Of a stretch of 64,000 bases of DNA, positions 56,401-64,000 are shown piece after piece. A program made the position numbers and the translations under genes. The stretch spans positions 2,666,001-2,730,000 of the forward strand of contig CAVSKO010000003.1 of assembly GCA_963728545.1 (NCBI GenBank), given 5' to 3'. Under the pieces are notes generated by a model. It worked only from the letters and a program-made list of their open reading frames with translations. It searched no databases and had not been told where the DNA came from. The number at the start of each line of letters is the position of its first letter. Position 1 is the first letter of the stretch. This DNA comes from DASUNP01 sp963728545. Its GTDB lineage: Bacteria > Acidobacteriota > Blastocatellia > UBA7656.

Positions 56401-57614
56401 TAAGTCGGTTGCTCGTGAATCTCGAATTCCCTGCTCTTCCAATCCTCTCCCAGCGATTGCAAGAAAGAGTTCAATTCATAGCCTTCAAAAATAAGTATGC
56501 TGTCAAACAAGGCTCTGCCTTTAGGAACTTCGCTCCACTCCTGAATTTTAACCAGGGGCGTGTGCTCGACCTTGCGCAGATGGACGTGCTGGGCGCGAAT
56601 CTCCTTCAACCAGGGGAGCAGGCAACGCTCGCCGCTGACCGTCACCCTCACAGGCAGAGTGTTGATGAATAACCCGACTATCGAGTCGGCATCCGCAAGC
56701 GACGACCGGCGGCACCTCCTTGTCGCCCCAAAAACGACCTCTTCTTCGCCGCTGTAACGACTCAACATCAACGCCCACGCTCCCTGGACCAGCGTGTTGA
56801 GAGTAATCTCTGACCCTTTGGCTAAAGCTCTCAAGCGCGACGTCACAGGGGCGGCAAGCGTTATCTCCTGCTCTTTGTGCCGCGAGGCGGCGAAGGCTGC
56901 GACACCCGGACCAACGCCGTCAGGCTCGCGGTCGATTGCAAGCAATGTCGGCGAGGTGAACCCCCGAAGCGCCTCGCGCCAAAAACTTTCTGTCACGGAT
57001 AGGTCTTGATCGGCGAGCCATTCGATGTAGTCGCGGTAGGGCCTTGAGTGTGGTATCTCTAAAGTTCTGCTTTTTCCGAGCGCGTTGTAATACGCAAAGA
57101 CCTCTTTAAGAATTATGACGAGCGAGCGCCCATCTACTATCGCGTGGTGGAAAGTCCATACAAACTTGTAACAGCGATTCCTCGTGCGAAAAAGGGCCAC
57201 GCGGTTGAGCGTTCGCTCGTTCAGGGTAAACTCTCGCGCCCGATCATCTCTGAGATAGCTTTCAAGCCGCTCGCCTTGCTCGCTTTCAGTGAAGCCGCGC
57301 CAATCTTCCCTCCGCCACTCAAGCGGGGCAACGCTATGGACCGCCTGAAGCGGCTCGTCCAGCCCCTCCCAGCGGAAGCTTGAACGCATTATCGCGTGGC
57401 GATCAACGACGCGCTGCCAGGCCAGCATGAAGGCTAAAGCGTTGAGGCTCTCATGCAAGGTGAGGACAACCTGCTCTATGTTTACACCGCTGTCTCTGGC
57501 GTAAAGACTATGAAAGAGCATGCCCTGCTGCATGGGTGAGAGAGGGTAACTCTCTTCAACGAAGTCCGCATCAGGGTCTTCGCATATCTGCCTCTGTAGA
57601 CGGGGAACCGACAT
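53427..57614 (-). CDS. Single-module non-ribosomal peptide synthetase, C-A-PCP-TE
   Basis: 1395 residues. Condensation domain (15-450) with YPLSPMQQGMLFHSL and catalytic FHHAIVDGRS (His156-157). Adenylation domain (480-985) with YVIYTSGSTGTPKG, FDASAEEIYACL, NTYGPTEATVV, LYKTGDLARYLPDG and Lys in SQNGKVNRR. Carrier protein with GGHSL, Ser1048 bearing the phosphopantetheine. Thioesterase (1110-1395), whose nucleophile motif is GGHCNGG, with Cys1178 instead of Ser. My by-eye ten-residue code, about DAEDIGTVVK, has acidic positions as in Lys-type domains. It would load one amino acid, join it to an acyl or aminoacyl donor delivered by another protein, and release it by the TE. Last gene of a glycopolymer operon, 23 bases from the CDP-glycerol-type transferase. 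A phosphopantetheinyl transferase is not in the window. Confidence 0.93.
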   Translation of the reverse strand: MSVPRLQRQICEDPDADFVEESYPLSPMQQGMLFHSLYARDSGVNIEQVVLTLHESLNALAFMLAWQRVVDRHAIMRSSFRWEGLDEPLQAVHSVAPLEWRREDWRGFTESEQGERLESYLRDDRAREFTLNERTLNRVALFRTRNRCYKFVWTFHHAIVDGRSLVIILKEVFAYYNALGKSRTLEIPHSRPYRDYIEWLADQDLSVTESFWREALRGFTSPTLLAIDREPDGVGPGVAAFAASRHKEQEITLAAPVTSRLRALAKGSEITLNTLVQGAWALMLSRYSGEEEVVFGATRRCRRSSLADADSIVGLFINTLPVRVTVSGERCLLPWLKEIRAQHVHLRKVEHTPLVKIQEWSEVPKGRALFDSILIFEGYELNSFLQSLGEDWKSREFEIHEQPTYPMELSAWAGEELLFRLAYDSRRFDDDAIRSMLGGLATLLKAIAENPYQRLASLPLLDDDERRRLLVEWNATGADYSSNSCIHHLFELQAERTPAATAVIFGGESLSYGRLNERANHLARRLRRLGVGPDVLVAVCMNRSLDMIVSLLATLKAGGAYLPLDPSYPADHLSVILQDARPRVVLTEKKSLDKLSKFETLVVPVNSEREHTDRQDKRNLDVEVKADNLAYVIYTSGSTGTPKGVLIEHRSLVNFSQFAGSHYALGPGDRVLQFASISFDASAEEIYACLTRGATLVLRTEGMASSISSLLEKCGEWRITVLDLPTAYWHEVADAIRSEELMLPVHLRLIIIGGESASAEKLRLWQKRVGKKVRLVNTYGPTEATVVTTVCDLTSCEESISNLKSVPIGRPVSNAQVYILDRHGQPVPVGIPGELCIGGAGLARGYLNRPELTSEKFIPNPFGDCKDGRLYKSRLYKTGDLARYLPDGNIEFCGRADDQVKIHGFRIELGEIEAVIARNSIASSAVVLAREDAMGDKRLVAYVVPAPHCAGVDPQEIAARLKDFLRSRLPHYMIPSTFIILESLPLSQNGKVNRRMLPAPHLQKETAGGTYVKPRNPLEYQLVEVWEELFQIRPIGIRDSFFDLGGHSLLSVRMMDRVERLFGKKVPLATLFEGATIEHLANALINQAEGYTDSPLVPIQPSGTKRPFYYLHGDFNGGGLYCSSLARHLGHDQPFYALQPHGLNDEAVPPTIEEMAAHHIETLRAFQPEGPYLLGGHCNGGLIAYEMARQLADRGERVDLLALICTTGENARFHALNRVLSAYYHLRGFGTNERQERFLAWRRRVERAGEIREYYSARLGEISHASLRDKIAALGHFASSMKSLLRNFPDKVSSSPENGAALPEAETGSAEESRKKVMDAYVKAMSAYVPRRYNGRVTLLLPAESPPGHSYDSTWGWGSVTDEVEVRIVPGGHLTCITSHVKELAENLSDFLNRA

Positions 57615-57637
57615 ACGAGAACCATGCTTTCGAGAGT

Positions 57638-58834
57638 TTAACTTTCAACACTCACATTGTCTGCCCACTGCTGTAGAGTCACCGCCGAGTCGGCAGCTAT
57701 AGGATCAAGCTCAAGCACTTCGTAAAGCTCACTCACTGCGCGCGCAGTGGCTGTGCCAGGCAGATAGAAAAGATCTTCGGCGACGCTTTTGCGTGCGGAC
57801 GACTTATGCGAAGGCTCTGCAAAACTGCTTTCCACAGCCGCCACGGCCTGCGAGTGCGTTCGCACCGTTATGGAAGCTTCCGCCAACAATGAGACGTAGG
57901 CGGGCAGAATACTTGTAGACGCGATCAGCTCAGGCATTTCAATACGGACGAGGGGGCGATCAAGCAGCAAGTATTCAAACCCGACGGAACTGTGGTCTGT
58001 AATTAAGACGTCGGCCGCAGCCAGGTACGGCGACGCGTCGCTTTCGGTGGCCAGATGGCCGCCGTATTTTTCCAGGATGGGTTCTAAGCGCAGCGCCCAG
58101 TTTACGCCGCCCGAATGCACGTACTGCGAGCTGCGCGACCGATCATGCAGCTTGACTATGACTTTGTGCCCGGCTTTTGAGAGCCGCTTTATCAACTCTT
58201 CCCCCATAGCATTCAAAGACGAGTAAGGCGACCAGGTGGGCGCATACAAAACGGTCCGACTCGCCGGATCAATGCCGAGCGAGTTCAGAACTTTATCTCG
58301 CTTTAGCGTGCCGTCTACCAGACAGTCCAGTTTCGGATAACCTACGAGGCGGGCCGCCGGGCTGTCGGCGTCGATTGCGCCTGCGGTAATGAAGTTCCCC
58401 ATCCGCCGCCTGTTAATAAAAAAGAGCCGGTCCCACTCGCGCATAGACCGATCAGGAGTGTCGTAGATGTTGCCGTATTTACCTGCGACGCCATGAAAGA
58501 GCAACACACGGCGCGCGCCGCGAGGCAGCCTCACCCATAAAAGATCGGCCACCAGATAAGCGTCAAACTTCATTAGCGCCGCCCGCCGAGGGCTTATGAT
58601 TCGCTCCGAGCCCTCAAATCCGCTGTAGATTTCTGAAGGGCAAAGCGTGTTCTCACTTGCCGTGAAGTAAAACTTAACGCGCGGATCACTTTGCATAGCT
58701 CGGTGAATCGGCGCGATGATATCGTAGTTCATCGGCGTGCGCGCGTTTACAAGGACAGACCGCGTGTGTCTGAGCCAGCGCTGCCATCGTTTATCGACTT
58801 CACGCGCCAGTCCCATTAAGTGGCTATAGATCAT
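57638..58834 (-). CDS. CDP-glycerol/CDP-ribitol phosphotransferase-like (TagB/TagF type)
   Basis: 398 residues from ATG 58834, which overlaps the upstream gene by 11 bases; ATG 58816 is an alternative. Motifs of the CDP-glycerol:poly(glycerophosphate) glycerophosphotransferase family: RRVLLFHGVAGKYGNIY, VLYAPTWSPYSSLNAMG, VIVKLHDRS and LITDHSSVGFEYLLLDRPLV. These GT-B-like enzymes move glycerol- or ribitol-phosphate from the CDP form onto a lipid-linked acceptor and build phosphodiester backbones or caps of teichoic acids and some Gram-negative capsules. Peripheral membrane, cytoplasmic side. No CDP-glycerol synthase (TagD) is present; the nucleotidyltransferase next door may supply the donor. 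Confidence 0.82.
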   Translation of the reverse strand: MIYSHLMGLAREVDKRWQRWLRHTRSVLVNARTPMNYDIIAPIHRAMQSDPRVKFYFTASENTLCPSEIYSGFEGSERIISPRRAALMKFDAYLVADLLWVRLPRGARRVLLFHGVAGKYGNIYDTPDRSMREWDRLFFINRRRMGNFITAGAIDADSPAARLVGYPKLDCLVDGTLKRDKVLNSLGIDPASRTVLYAPTWSPYSSLNAMGEELIKRLSKAGHKVIVKLHDRSRSSQYVHSGGVNWALRLEPILEKYGGHLATESDASPYLAAADVLITDHSSVGFEYLLLDRPLVRIEMPELIASTSILPAYVSLLAEASITVRTHSQAVAAVESSFAEPSHKSSARKSVAEDLFYLPGTATARAVSELYEVLELDPIAADSAVTLQQWADNVSVES

Positions 58835-59624
58835 GCTGTACCCGGTCTCGCATATCCCCACTCGTCGCAAAGGCAAGGCGGCGAGCCTCTCCGTCTCGCT
58901 CGTCTCTTAATATCAAGGGCAAGATTTCGTTTACGGCTCTAAGGTAGTCTTCCGGGAAATCTATCTCGATCCACGGACGCCCCCGCGTGCCGATGGCATG
59001 CAGAGGGAGTCCACGCGCGAATTCACGAAACGCGCGCGGCGCCCAGTCGCGTCGAGCGCCGCTTGAAATGAGCGACTCCATGTGTTGTACGAGGGCATGC
59101 GCGCCCGAAGGCCCGAACTTAACTATTCCGACGTTCTCGCCATCCGCCGAGCGCGGATCGATTGCCTTTGAAATGTCTGCGACACGTCCTTCACGCACGC
59201 ACACCTTCATCTCCTCTTCGCCCAGCGGCGGCGCTTGCTCATCCGAATACGCGACCAACAACGCGTCTTCGCAGTCCGATAGCAGAAGGTCTACCAGTAA
59301 TTGGGGGTGAAAAAGAACATCCGCATTCAGCACCACAAATCCGTCGCGCAGAAAGTCGCGCGCGAGCCAGAGCGAGAAAAGGCTGTTGGTAGACGCGTAA
59401 TCTATATTCTCGACGTAGACGCAGTCAGGCCCGCATGTCTGGCGAACGCGATCAGCGCCATGCCCTATGACAACGACGATCTGGTCGATGCCCGCCGAGC
59501 GGAGCGCCTGAATTTGACGCTCTATCAGCGTAGACCCTCCGACCTTTACAAGACACTTGGGCAGCTCGCCCGCCGTGCCGTTGAGCCTCACGCCTTTACC
59601 TGCTGCAAGTATGACCGCTCTCAT
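58824..59624 (-). CDS. Sugar-phosphate/alditol-phosphate nucleotidyltransferase
   Basis: 266 residues from ATG 59624, chosen for its site (tgaggcaa) and because the fold starts at once. The frame opens 12 codons earlier. Motifs: AVILAAGKGVRLNG (GxGxR), PKCLVKVGG, the metal site VVLNADVLFHPQL and EIDFPEDYLRAVNEI at the end. It belongs to the NTP-transferase fold of RmlA, GlmU and the phosphocholine cytidylyltransferase LicC; its short length and internal EMKVCVREG segment recall LicC-type cytidylyltransferases. Substrate not determined. Being between the flippase and the CDP-glycerol-type transferase, it may make the CDP donor for the latter. Confidence 0.8.
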   Translation of the reverse strand: MRAVILAAGKGVRLNGTAGELPKCLVKVGGSTLIERQIQALRSAGIDQIVVVIGHGADRVRQTCGPDCVYVENIDYASTNSLFSLWLARDFLRDGFVVLNADVLFHPQLLVDLLLSDCEDALLVAYSDEQAPPLGEEEMKVCVREGRVADISKAIDPRSADGENVGIVKFGPSGAHALVQHMESLISSGARRDWAPRAFREFARGLPLHAIGTRGRPWIEIDFPEDYLRAVNEILPLILRDERDGEARRLAFATSGDMRDRVQHDL

Positions 59625-59642
59625 TTGCCTCATGTTCAACCG

Positions 59643-59690
59643 CTCTCTAAATAGGGACAATTCTCTAAATAGGAACGATTCTCTAAACGG
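59643..59690. repeat. Three short tandem repeats, 18-bp period
   Basis: Units at 59643-59660, 59661-59678 and a partial third at 59679-59690 (consensus ttctctaaataggaacga). They lie in the gap between the flippase stop (59683) and the nucleotidyltransferase start (59624). Possibly slippage-prone; no function seen. Confidence 0.7.
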
Positions 59691-61332
59691 CTACAGCCGC
59701 GCGGGGCCGCCGTACGATTTGTTTGATCTTGCCGAAGTACCAGTCTCGTTCATCGCGACTGATGGCCAGTCTGAGAAAGATAATTGCGTAAAGTGAGCCT
59801 GCGACGACGGCTTGCGCCGCTACGGCGGGCAGGCTCGCGCCGACCAGATTGCGAGTAAACAAAAGCAGCAATGCTACGGGTAATATCGGCCATACAGACG
59901 GCCAGACGCCTTGCGACACAGCCTCCGGTAAAGGAAGCTCGACCCGCCGACACGCCGCAGGGAACAGGACCAGGACTGAGACTACGGCCAGCGGAACCAA
60001 CGTCCCCAGCGCCACGCCGATCAATCCGTAGCGGCCTACCAGTGCGACGCTCAACGCAAGGTTTGCCAGAGCCATCAAGAGGTTTGCTCCTGCAAGCAGG
60101 CCGTGGCGGCCCGCCCCCTTGAGCAGAGTCGTCGCCGTTGAATTGCCGACGCGAATAATCACGGCCGCCGCGAGTATGTAGATCACCGGGACGCTCTCGG
60201 AGAAATCTTTCCCCACCCAGGCCAGAACCAGAGGCTCGGCCAGCAGCCCCAGCGCGACGGCAATGGGGATGACCATTGCCAGCGAAAGCCGTGTCCCTTG
60301 CAAAAAGACCCTTCGCAATCGCGCCATTTCGCCGAGAGTCGCGATGTCAACTACGATCGGAAATAACGACGCGTTTATCTGGGTAGTCAGACCTTGAGTC
60401 GTCGTAATCAAGCGTTGCGCCACCGCCCAGACGGCAATCGCCGCCGTGCTCATGAATGCTCCTATCACTATCGCATCGGTCGAATAATTCAGCTTATTTG
60501 CCAGGTCGATCAAGAGTATGAAGGCGCTGAAGCCTGTCACTTCACCGAGGCGCGAAAGCTTTACGTGCGCCGGGCGTATGCTCAGCCCGGGGAAAGCGCG
60601 GTAAGCGTTCGCGCGGTAGCCTATGTATGCAAGTAAGCGAACGGCAGTCGTCGCGGCGACAAGCTCGACCAGCCCGTAGCCCGCCATCACAACGGCCAGG
60701 TTGACTATGGCAACGGCAATCGAAGTCCCTATCGAGACAAACCCGTTAAGAAAATGGCGCTGGAACCCATTGACCACGCCGCCGAATACGCTGAACGGAA
60801 AACCTAATGCGACATAGAGGCTGATTATCAGCAGGACCTGGCGGCCCGTGGAGGATTGCTCCGGCGTGACCTGGAAGAAACGCTCAAGGTTGAAGGCGAT
60901 GACCGCGCCGACCGCAAACGCGATCAGCCCGATTATGGTGAAGAGAAAAAAGAGCGTGCTGACGATTTGATTCAACCCCTCGCGGTCGCGGCGGGCGCGG
61001 TACTGAGCCGCAAACTTCACCTGCGCCACACCGTAACCCAGGTCGAGCATCGAGAAGTACATAGGTATAGAGGCCGCCAGTACCCACAACCCATAAGCAG
61101 ACTGGCCCAGGTATGCGACGTTGAAGGGCAGCATCAGCACGCCGATCACCATCTCTACGCCGAGGGCCAGATAGTCCATCGAGATGTTTCGCGCGAATAC
61201 ATCGAACTGGCTGAAGGCGCGCCCCCAGACCGCTTCGTCTGAATCTTTGGCGACGGCAACTCCGGCGCTGACAGCTTGCCCCTGATCGTTGCTCGGCTGA
61301 GTTGACAACTCTTCCTTATGAAGACTCTTCAT
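59683..61332 (-). CDS. Wzx-like polysaccharide flippase (MOP superfamily)
   Basis: 549 residues with about 12-14 hydrophobic helices (ALGVEMVIGVLMLPFNVAYL near 55; LLALFTRN-type ends near 515). The opening NISMDYLALGVEMVIGVLML and the YGLWVLAASIPMYFSMLDLG block are typical of O-antigen/teichuronic flippases of the MOP exporter superfamily. It would move a lipid-linked oligosaccharide across the inner membrane. A flippase plus the separate ABC exporter at 37998-40211 suggests two polymers or two routes. It overlaps the GT2 gene upstream by 4 bases. No Wzy polymerase is in the window. Substrate unknown. Confidence 0.9.
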   Translation of the reverse strand: MKSLHKEELSTQPSNDQGQAVSAGVAVAKDSDEAVWGRAFSQFDVFARNISMDYLALGVEMVIGVLMLPFNVAYLGQSAYGLWVLAASIPMYFSMLDLGYGVAQVKFAAQYRARRDREGLNQIVSTLFFLFTIIGLIAFAVGAVIAFNLERFFQVTPEQSSTGRQVLLIISLYVALGFPFSVFGGVVNGFQRHFLNGFVSIGTSIAVAIVNLAVVMAGYGLVELVAATTAVRLLAYIGYRANAYRAFPGLSIRPAHVKLSRLGEVTGFSAFILLIDLANKLNYSTDAIVIGAFMSTAAIAVWAVAQRLITTTQGLTTQINASLFPIVVDIATLGEMARLRRVFLQGTRLSLAMVIPIAVALGLLAEPLVLAWVGKDFSESVPVIYILAAAVIIRVGNSTATTLLKGAGRHGLLAGANLLMALANLALSVALVGRYGLIGVALGTLVPLAVVSVLVLFPAACRRVELPLPEAVSQGVWPSVWPILPVALLLLFTRNLVGASLPAVAAQAVVAGSLYAIIFLRLAISRDERDWYFGKIKQIVRRPRAAVAV

Positions 61333-62339
61333 CGCTCGGAACCGGCTACCTTGGCGACTTGCGCTTCGACCGTCGCCTGTAGCTTACGATCTTTCCATCG
61401 CTGCTTGACCACCCCCGCAAAAAACCAGACCCACAGCTCGCTTTCAAAAGTGGCGACGGCGTCCCTGCGCAGGGCCGCCTTAAAGACCTCTCCGCACTTC
61501 CGCAGGCAGGAGCGAAACATGTAGCGAGGCACGCCCAGGACGTGAGGCACACGTGAGAAATCGAGCGTGGTCTGTTCAGGCGCTTCCATATCAACTCTTT
61601 TTTGCTCGTACAGCATCGCGCGGCTGATCCCGTGCCAGTAGAACCATCTGCGAAAGTATCGCTTCTTCAACCTGTCGGCAGAGATGACGTGACGGACGAT
61701 CATATCCGGGACGTAAAAGCCCCTGAGTCCTGCGGCCTTCGCGCGCAACCCCCATTCGCGCACTTCCTGTCCGAGCAGGGTCCCCGCCTTGCGGCCCACG
61801 CGGTTGTCCCAGAGTCCCGCGCGTCGGAAAGCCTCGCGCCGGAAAGCCATGTTCACGCCGATAGGCACATGATTGACGAACTCTACAGGCTCCGGCCCGT
61901 AATCGAGCAAAGCAATCACCGCCCAATGCTTTCCGCCGTGGTCGGGCAGCCAACGGGGCCGCGCGCCCCCCCAGATCGGCAAGACTTTTCCGCCCACGTA
62001 ATCACAGCCGAGTGAGTCCAGCGCCCGCGCCGCCGCATCCGTCCAATCAGGCTCTATGCGGACATCGTCATCCGTAGTCAATATAATCTGCCCGCGCGAT
62101 GCGCGAATCCCCGCGTTGAGGGCGGCCGAGCGGCCCTGCTCTGCCTCAAAGATATATCTCAGGTCTGAGGGAAACTCTCGCGCAGCATCCGATACAACTT
62201 CTCTGGTATTGTCGCGCGAGTTGTTGTCAACGACTACCACCTCCCATTCGCCCGATGGAGATAGGCGAGCTATACTGCGCAAGGTCTCCCGAAGGTCGTC
62301 TGCGCGGTTGTAGGTGGCAATGATTATGGAGAATTTCAT
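61329..62339 (-). CDS. GT2 glycosyltransferase, first gene of the NRPS operon
   Basis: 336 residues. FSIIIATYNRADDLRETLRS, VVVVDNNSRDNTREVVS and metal site ILTTDDDVRIEPDW; later PVEFVNHVPIGVNMAFRREA and FRRWFYWHGISRAML. It is the 5'-most gene of a minus-strand unit that continues with flippase, nucleotidyltransferase, phosphotransferase and NRPS, with gaps or overlaps of 60 bases or less. The 4-base overlap with the flippase indicates coupling. Adds a sugar to the lipid-linked unit; donor unknown. 62340-62529 upstream has no gene and is the likely promoter region. Confidence 0.92.
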   Translation of the reverse strand: MKFSIIIATYNRADDLRETLRSIARLSPSGEWEVVVVDNNSRDNTREVVSDAAREFPSDLRYIFEAEQGRSAALNAGIRASRGQIILTTDDDVRIEPDWTDAAARALDSLGCDYVGGKVLPIWGGARPRWLPDHGGKHWAVIALLDYGPEPVEFVNHVPIGVNMAFRREAFRRAGLWDNRVGRKAGTLLGQEVREWGLRAKAAGLRGFYVPDMIVRHVISADRLKKRYFRRWFYWHGISRAMLYEQKRVDMEAPEQTTLDFSRVPHVLGVPRYMFRSCLRKCGEVFKAALRRDAVATFESELWVWFFAGVVKQRWKDRKLQATVEAQVAKVAGSER

Positions 62340-62529
62340 CTTCCTCGACCCCGGTTTAATGAGACAGTCAGTCGAAGCACATAGAGCGGATTACATATAA
62401 AAATGATGGTTTCATAAATAGTGAGAAAAGAGGCGTGCAGCACACAGATACGCAACAGCCCCTGCCCCCTTTTTCAAATACTCTTAATTGTCAGGGATTT
62501 GCAATTTTTGCTCAGGCCCTTTGGTTAGA

Positions 62530-64000
62530 TCACCTATCGGCAGGAGCGCCATTTCTGGCCGCTTCAATCGCATCCAGGTCTGCGCCGACATCTTTGCGCT
62601 TGACCCCGGCTCGCTTGTACGGGCTGGTATCGGCAAGGCGATAATTCCCCGCCGCGAGGTCTATAAAACCCACTTCCTCAAGCGAGCGGGGGAAGAAGTT
62701 TTTCTTTGGATAAATCGCGCTCTGTCCGCCTACAATCGCATTTTTCTTGAATACACTTTCGGGCAAGTATCTTTGGATCGAGACATTCCCGCTCTGTGAG
62801 TTATCTCCGACCACTCCGTATTCGTTATTGCGCATTAGATTGTTGATAAAGACGAAAGCAGGGTTAGGCTTGCCATAAGCGGTGATGATGTTGCCGGTGT
62901 GGATTACCGTATTGTTGGCCACCGAGACATCCGCGCTATCCGTGATTTGAAGGAACCGGCCATTGCTTCCCCATTGCGTCCCTCCTATGTCGTCAAAGAG
63001 ATTGTTTTTAATCTCTATACGCTTTGTTTTGTCGCTCGGGTGAATGTCGTCTTGTCCGAGAATGTTGACGCCCCCCGCCGAGTGGCGAACCACGTTGTTT
63101 GTGAATTGAATGTCTTCGGTCACAGACCAGGGGGCTGTGCCATCCTGGTTGCGCACGGTGAAGAGTATCGCAAACCCGCTTTGCGCATCGACCCAGTTGT
63201 TTTCAAATAGATTGCCGTCAATTGTGACGCGGCGGGCGTTCTTAAGCTCGAACAGGTTTTTGACCGACCAGCGCGTCGCGTTATTCGGCGGAACAGAGCC
63301 ATCAGCTTCACCTGTAACATTGCCGATGTCCGTAAATGAACTCGACGTCACATCCGTGTGGACCCAGTTTCTCGACTCCCGGTCAGGCGGGTCACTGGTC
63401 CGGTAGACTCGATACACGGTCGCGTGCTCGACCGTCTCCCAGCCGAGGCTGATAGAGTTCAGCCCGACATCAGGCGTGACGGCAATCTCATCAGACGCCC
63501 TTGAAGTGGCGACCGTACCGTACCCGGCCCGCGCGCGCGCAGTTATTCTGTAGTAGTAAGTAGTCCCCGCCGGAAGATTGCCGTCTATCGAGTGGCTCGC
63601 AGCAGAGGTGATGCCTGCGGGACGGGCAAGTATGCCCTCCCGCCAGGAGAGCGGCTTCGAGCAGTCGTTGCGACGGAATTCGATATCTTCGGGAACGAGG
63701 TCAGGTATTTTCGGATCGGCCCCCCCGAACAGGACGTTCTCGCCCGCAGCCTCCAGATAGTTATTGATAATCTTAAACGGACCCGGCCCGTTCCAGCCGC
63801 AGATCGCCTGCGTGTCGAACCCTATCCCGTGTATGTCGGAGAGGTATGAATTGATTATGTCCGTGCTCGCGCTGTTAAGCGCAAGGGCGCGCGAGACGTC
63901 CGCGAGAGGATGGCCGTGAATATAACAGCGATCAATCACTATGTTGCTCGGTAAAAGCTCCCTCTCTTTTTCATCCCCATCGCCGAGCCTCACGATTCCG
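62530..64000 (-). CDS. Secreted-type right-handed beta-helix protein, 5' end beyond the window
   Basis: At least 487 residues; the frame runs through the right edge (first GTG inside is 63993), so the start and any signal peptide are missing. Beta-helix ladders are visible (INNYLEAAGENVLFGG; NNVVRHSAGGVNILGQDDIH; NNTVIHTGNIITAYG), interrupted by a fibronectin-type segment (TYYYRITARARAGYGTVATS; VYRVYRTSDPPD). The fold is shared by polysaccharide lyases and pectinases, and such proteins often occur with exopolysaccharide loci. No catalytic residues were identified, so hydrolase or lyase activity is not claimed. Confidence 0.8.
   Translation of the reverse strand, partial: GIVRLGDGDEKERELLPSNIVIDRCYIHGHPLADVSRALALNSASTDIINSYLSDIHGIGFDTQAICGWNGPGPFKIINNYLEAAGENVLFGGADPKIPDLVPEDIEFRRNDCSKPLSWREGILARPAGITSAASHSIDGNLPAGTTYYYRITARARAGYGTVATSRASDEIAVTPDVGLNSISLGWETVEHATVYRVYRTSDPPDRESRNWVHTDVTSSSFTDIGNVTGEADGSVPPNNATRWSVKNLFELKNARRVTIDGNLFENNWVDAQSGFAILFTVRNQDGTAPWSVTEDIQFTNNVVRHSAGGVNILGQDDIHPSDKTKRIEIKNNLFDDIGGTQWGSNGRFLQITDSADVSVANNTVIHTGNIITAYGKPNPAFVFINNLMRNNEYGVVGDNSQSGNVSIQRYLPESVFKKNAIVGGQSAIYPKKNFFPRSLEEVGFIDLAAGNYRLADTSPYKRAGVKRKDVGADLDAIEAARNGAPADR

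Noticed and set aside
57638..58834. Ordinary GT-B sugar transferase instead of a glycerophosphotransferase
   Set aside because: The TDHSS and APTW blocks fit the CDP-glycerol transferase family better, though a sugar-phosphate variant remains possible.

Overview
The window is a bacterial chromosome segment, most likely from a soil-type Acidobacteriota, possibly the Blastocatellia side. This is an inference from gene content: an Oar-like TonB-dependent receptor with an N-terminal carboxypeptidase-like domain, Reg_prop/Y_Y_Y sensor kinases with HisKA_3 domains, PilZ proteins, and large secreted proteins with IPT/TIG and PKD domains. No rRNA, tRNA or CRISPR array was recognised.

Layout. (1) 1-5.8 kb, minus strand: a NarL-type regulator with a lipoprotein-like histidine kinase whose phosphoacceptor His is Gln, a decayed kinase/regulator remnant, and a large beta-propeller sensor kinase with one frameshift. 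(2) 6.0-9.1 kb: an Oar-like receptor with one frameshift. (3) 9.2-14.7 kb: a gene graveyard of short, recognisable ends of unrelated genes (EamA, DHA2, APC, GH18-like, Nramp), an ABC exporter without its membrane domain, and an in-frame fusion of a histidine-kinase half to an AraC regulator. A few intact genes lie among them, and the stretch ends in a MITE-like inverted repeat. (4) 15.0-17.2 kb: a sulfatase followed by a hairpin element with IS6-like ends. (5) 17.6-26.4 kb: PilZ proteins, a secreted small protein followed by a lone attC-like site, a single-ring Clp-type ATPase, a receiver protein, an HTH protein, a sigma-like protein, an ExeA-like ATPase and a membrane-anchored Ser/Thr kinase-like protein with a degenerate catalytic loop.

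(6) 26.5-41.2 kb: a tightly packed minus-strand polysaccharide operon with two GT4 and seven GT2 glycosyltransferase domains, a polysaccharide deacetylase (frameshifted), two methyltransferase fusions and a Wzm/Wzt-type ABC exporter. Two pairs of GT2 genes share nearly identical 5' ends but divergent 3' ends, a recombination mosaic. (7) 41.9-53.0 kb: three giant secreted proteins that share an approximately 180-residue module. Each carries a different phosphodiester-cleaving domain: endonuclease/exonuclease/phosphatase, PF04185-type phosphoesterase, and phospholipase D. (8) 53.4-62.3 kb: an operon of GT2, Wzx-like flippase, nucleotidyltransferase, CDP-glycerol-type phosphotransferase and a complete single-module NRPS (C-A-PCP-TE) whose thioesterase has a Cys nucleophile. 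(9) 62.5-64 kb: a beta-helix protein cut by the window edge.

Main hypothesis: regions 6-8 make, export and remodel a cell-surface glycopolymer with polyol-phosphate links. The single-module NRPS would supply an amino-acid or amide decoration, and the three secreted phosphodiesterases would act on phosphodiester polymers. The NRPS plus CDP-glycerol-transferase pairing is the best candidate for an undescribed system. Three genes carry single-base frameshifts and one an in-frame stop, so assembly or sequencing errors must be excluded first.
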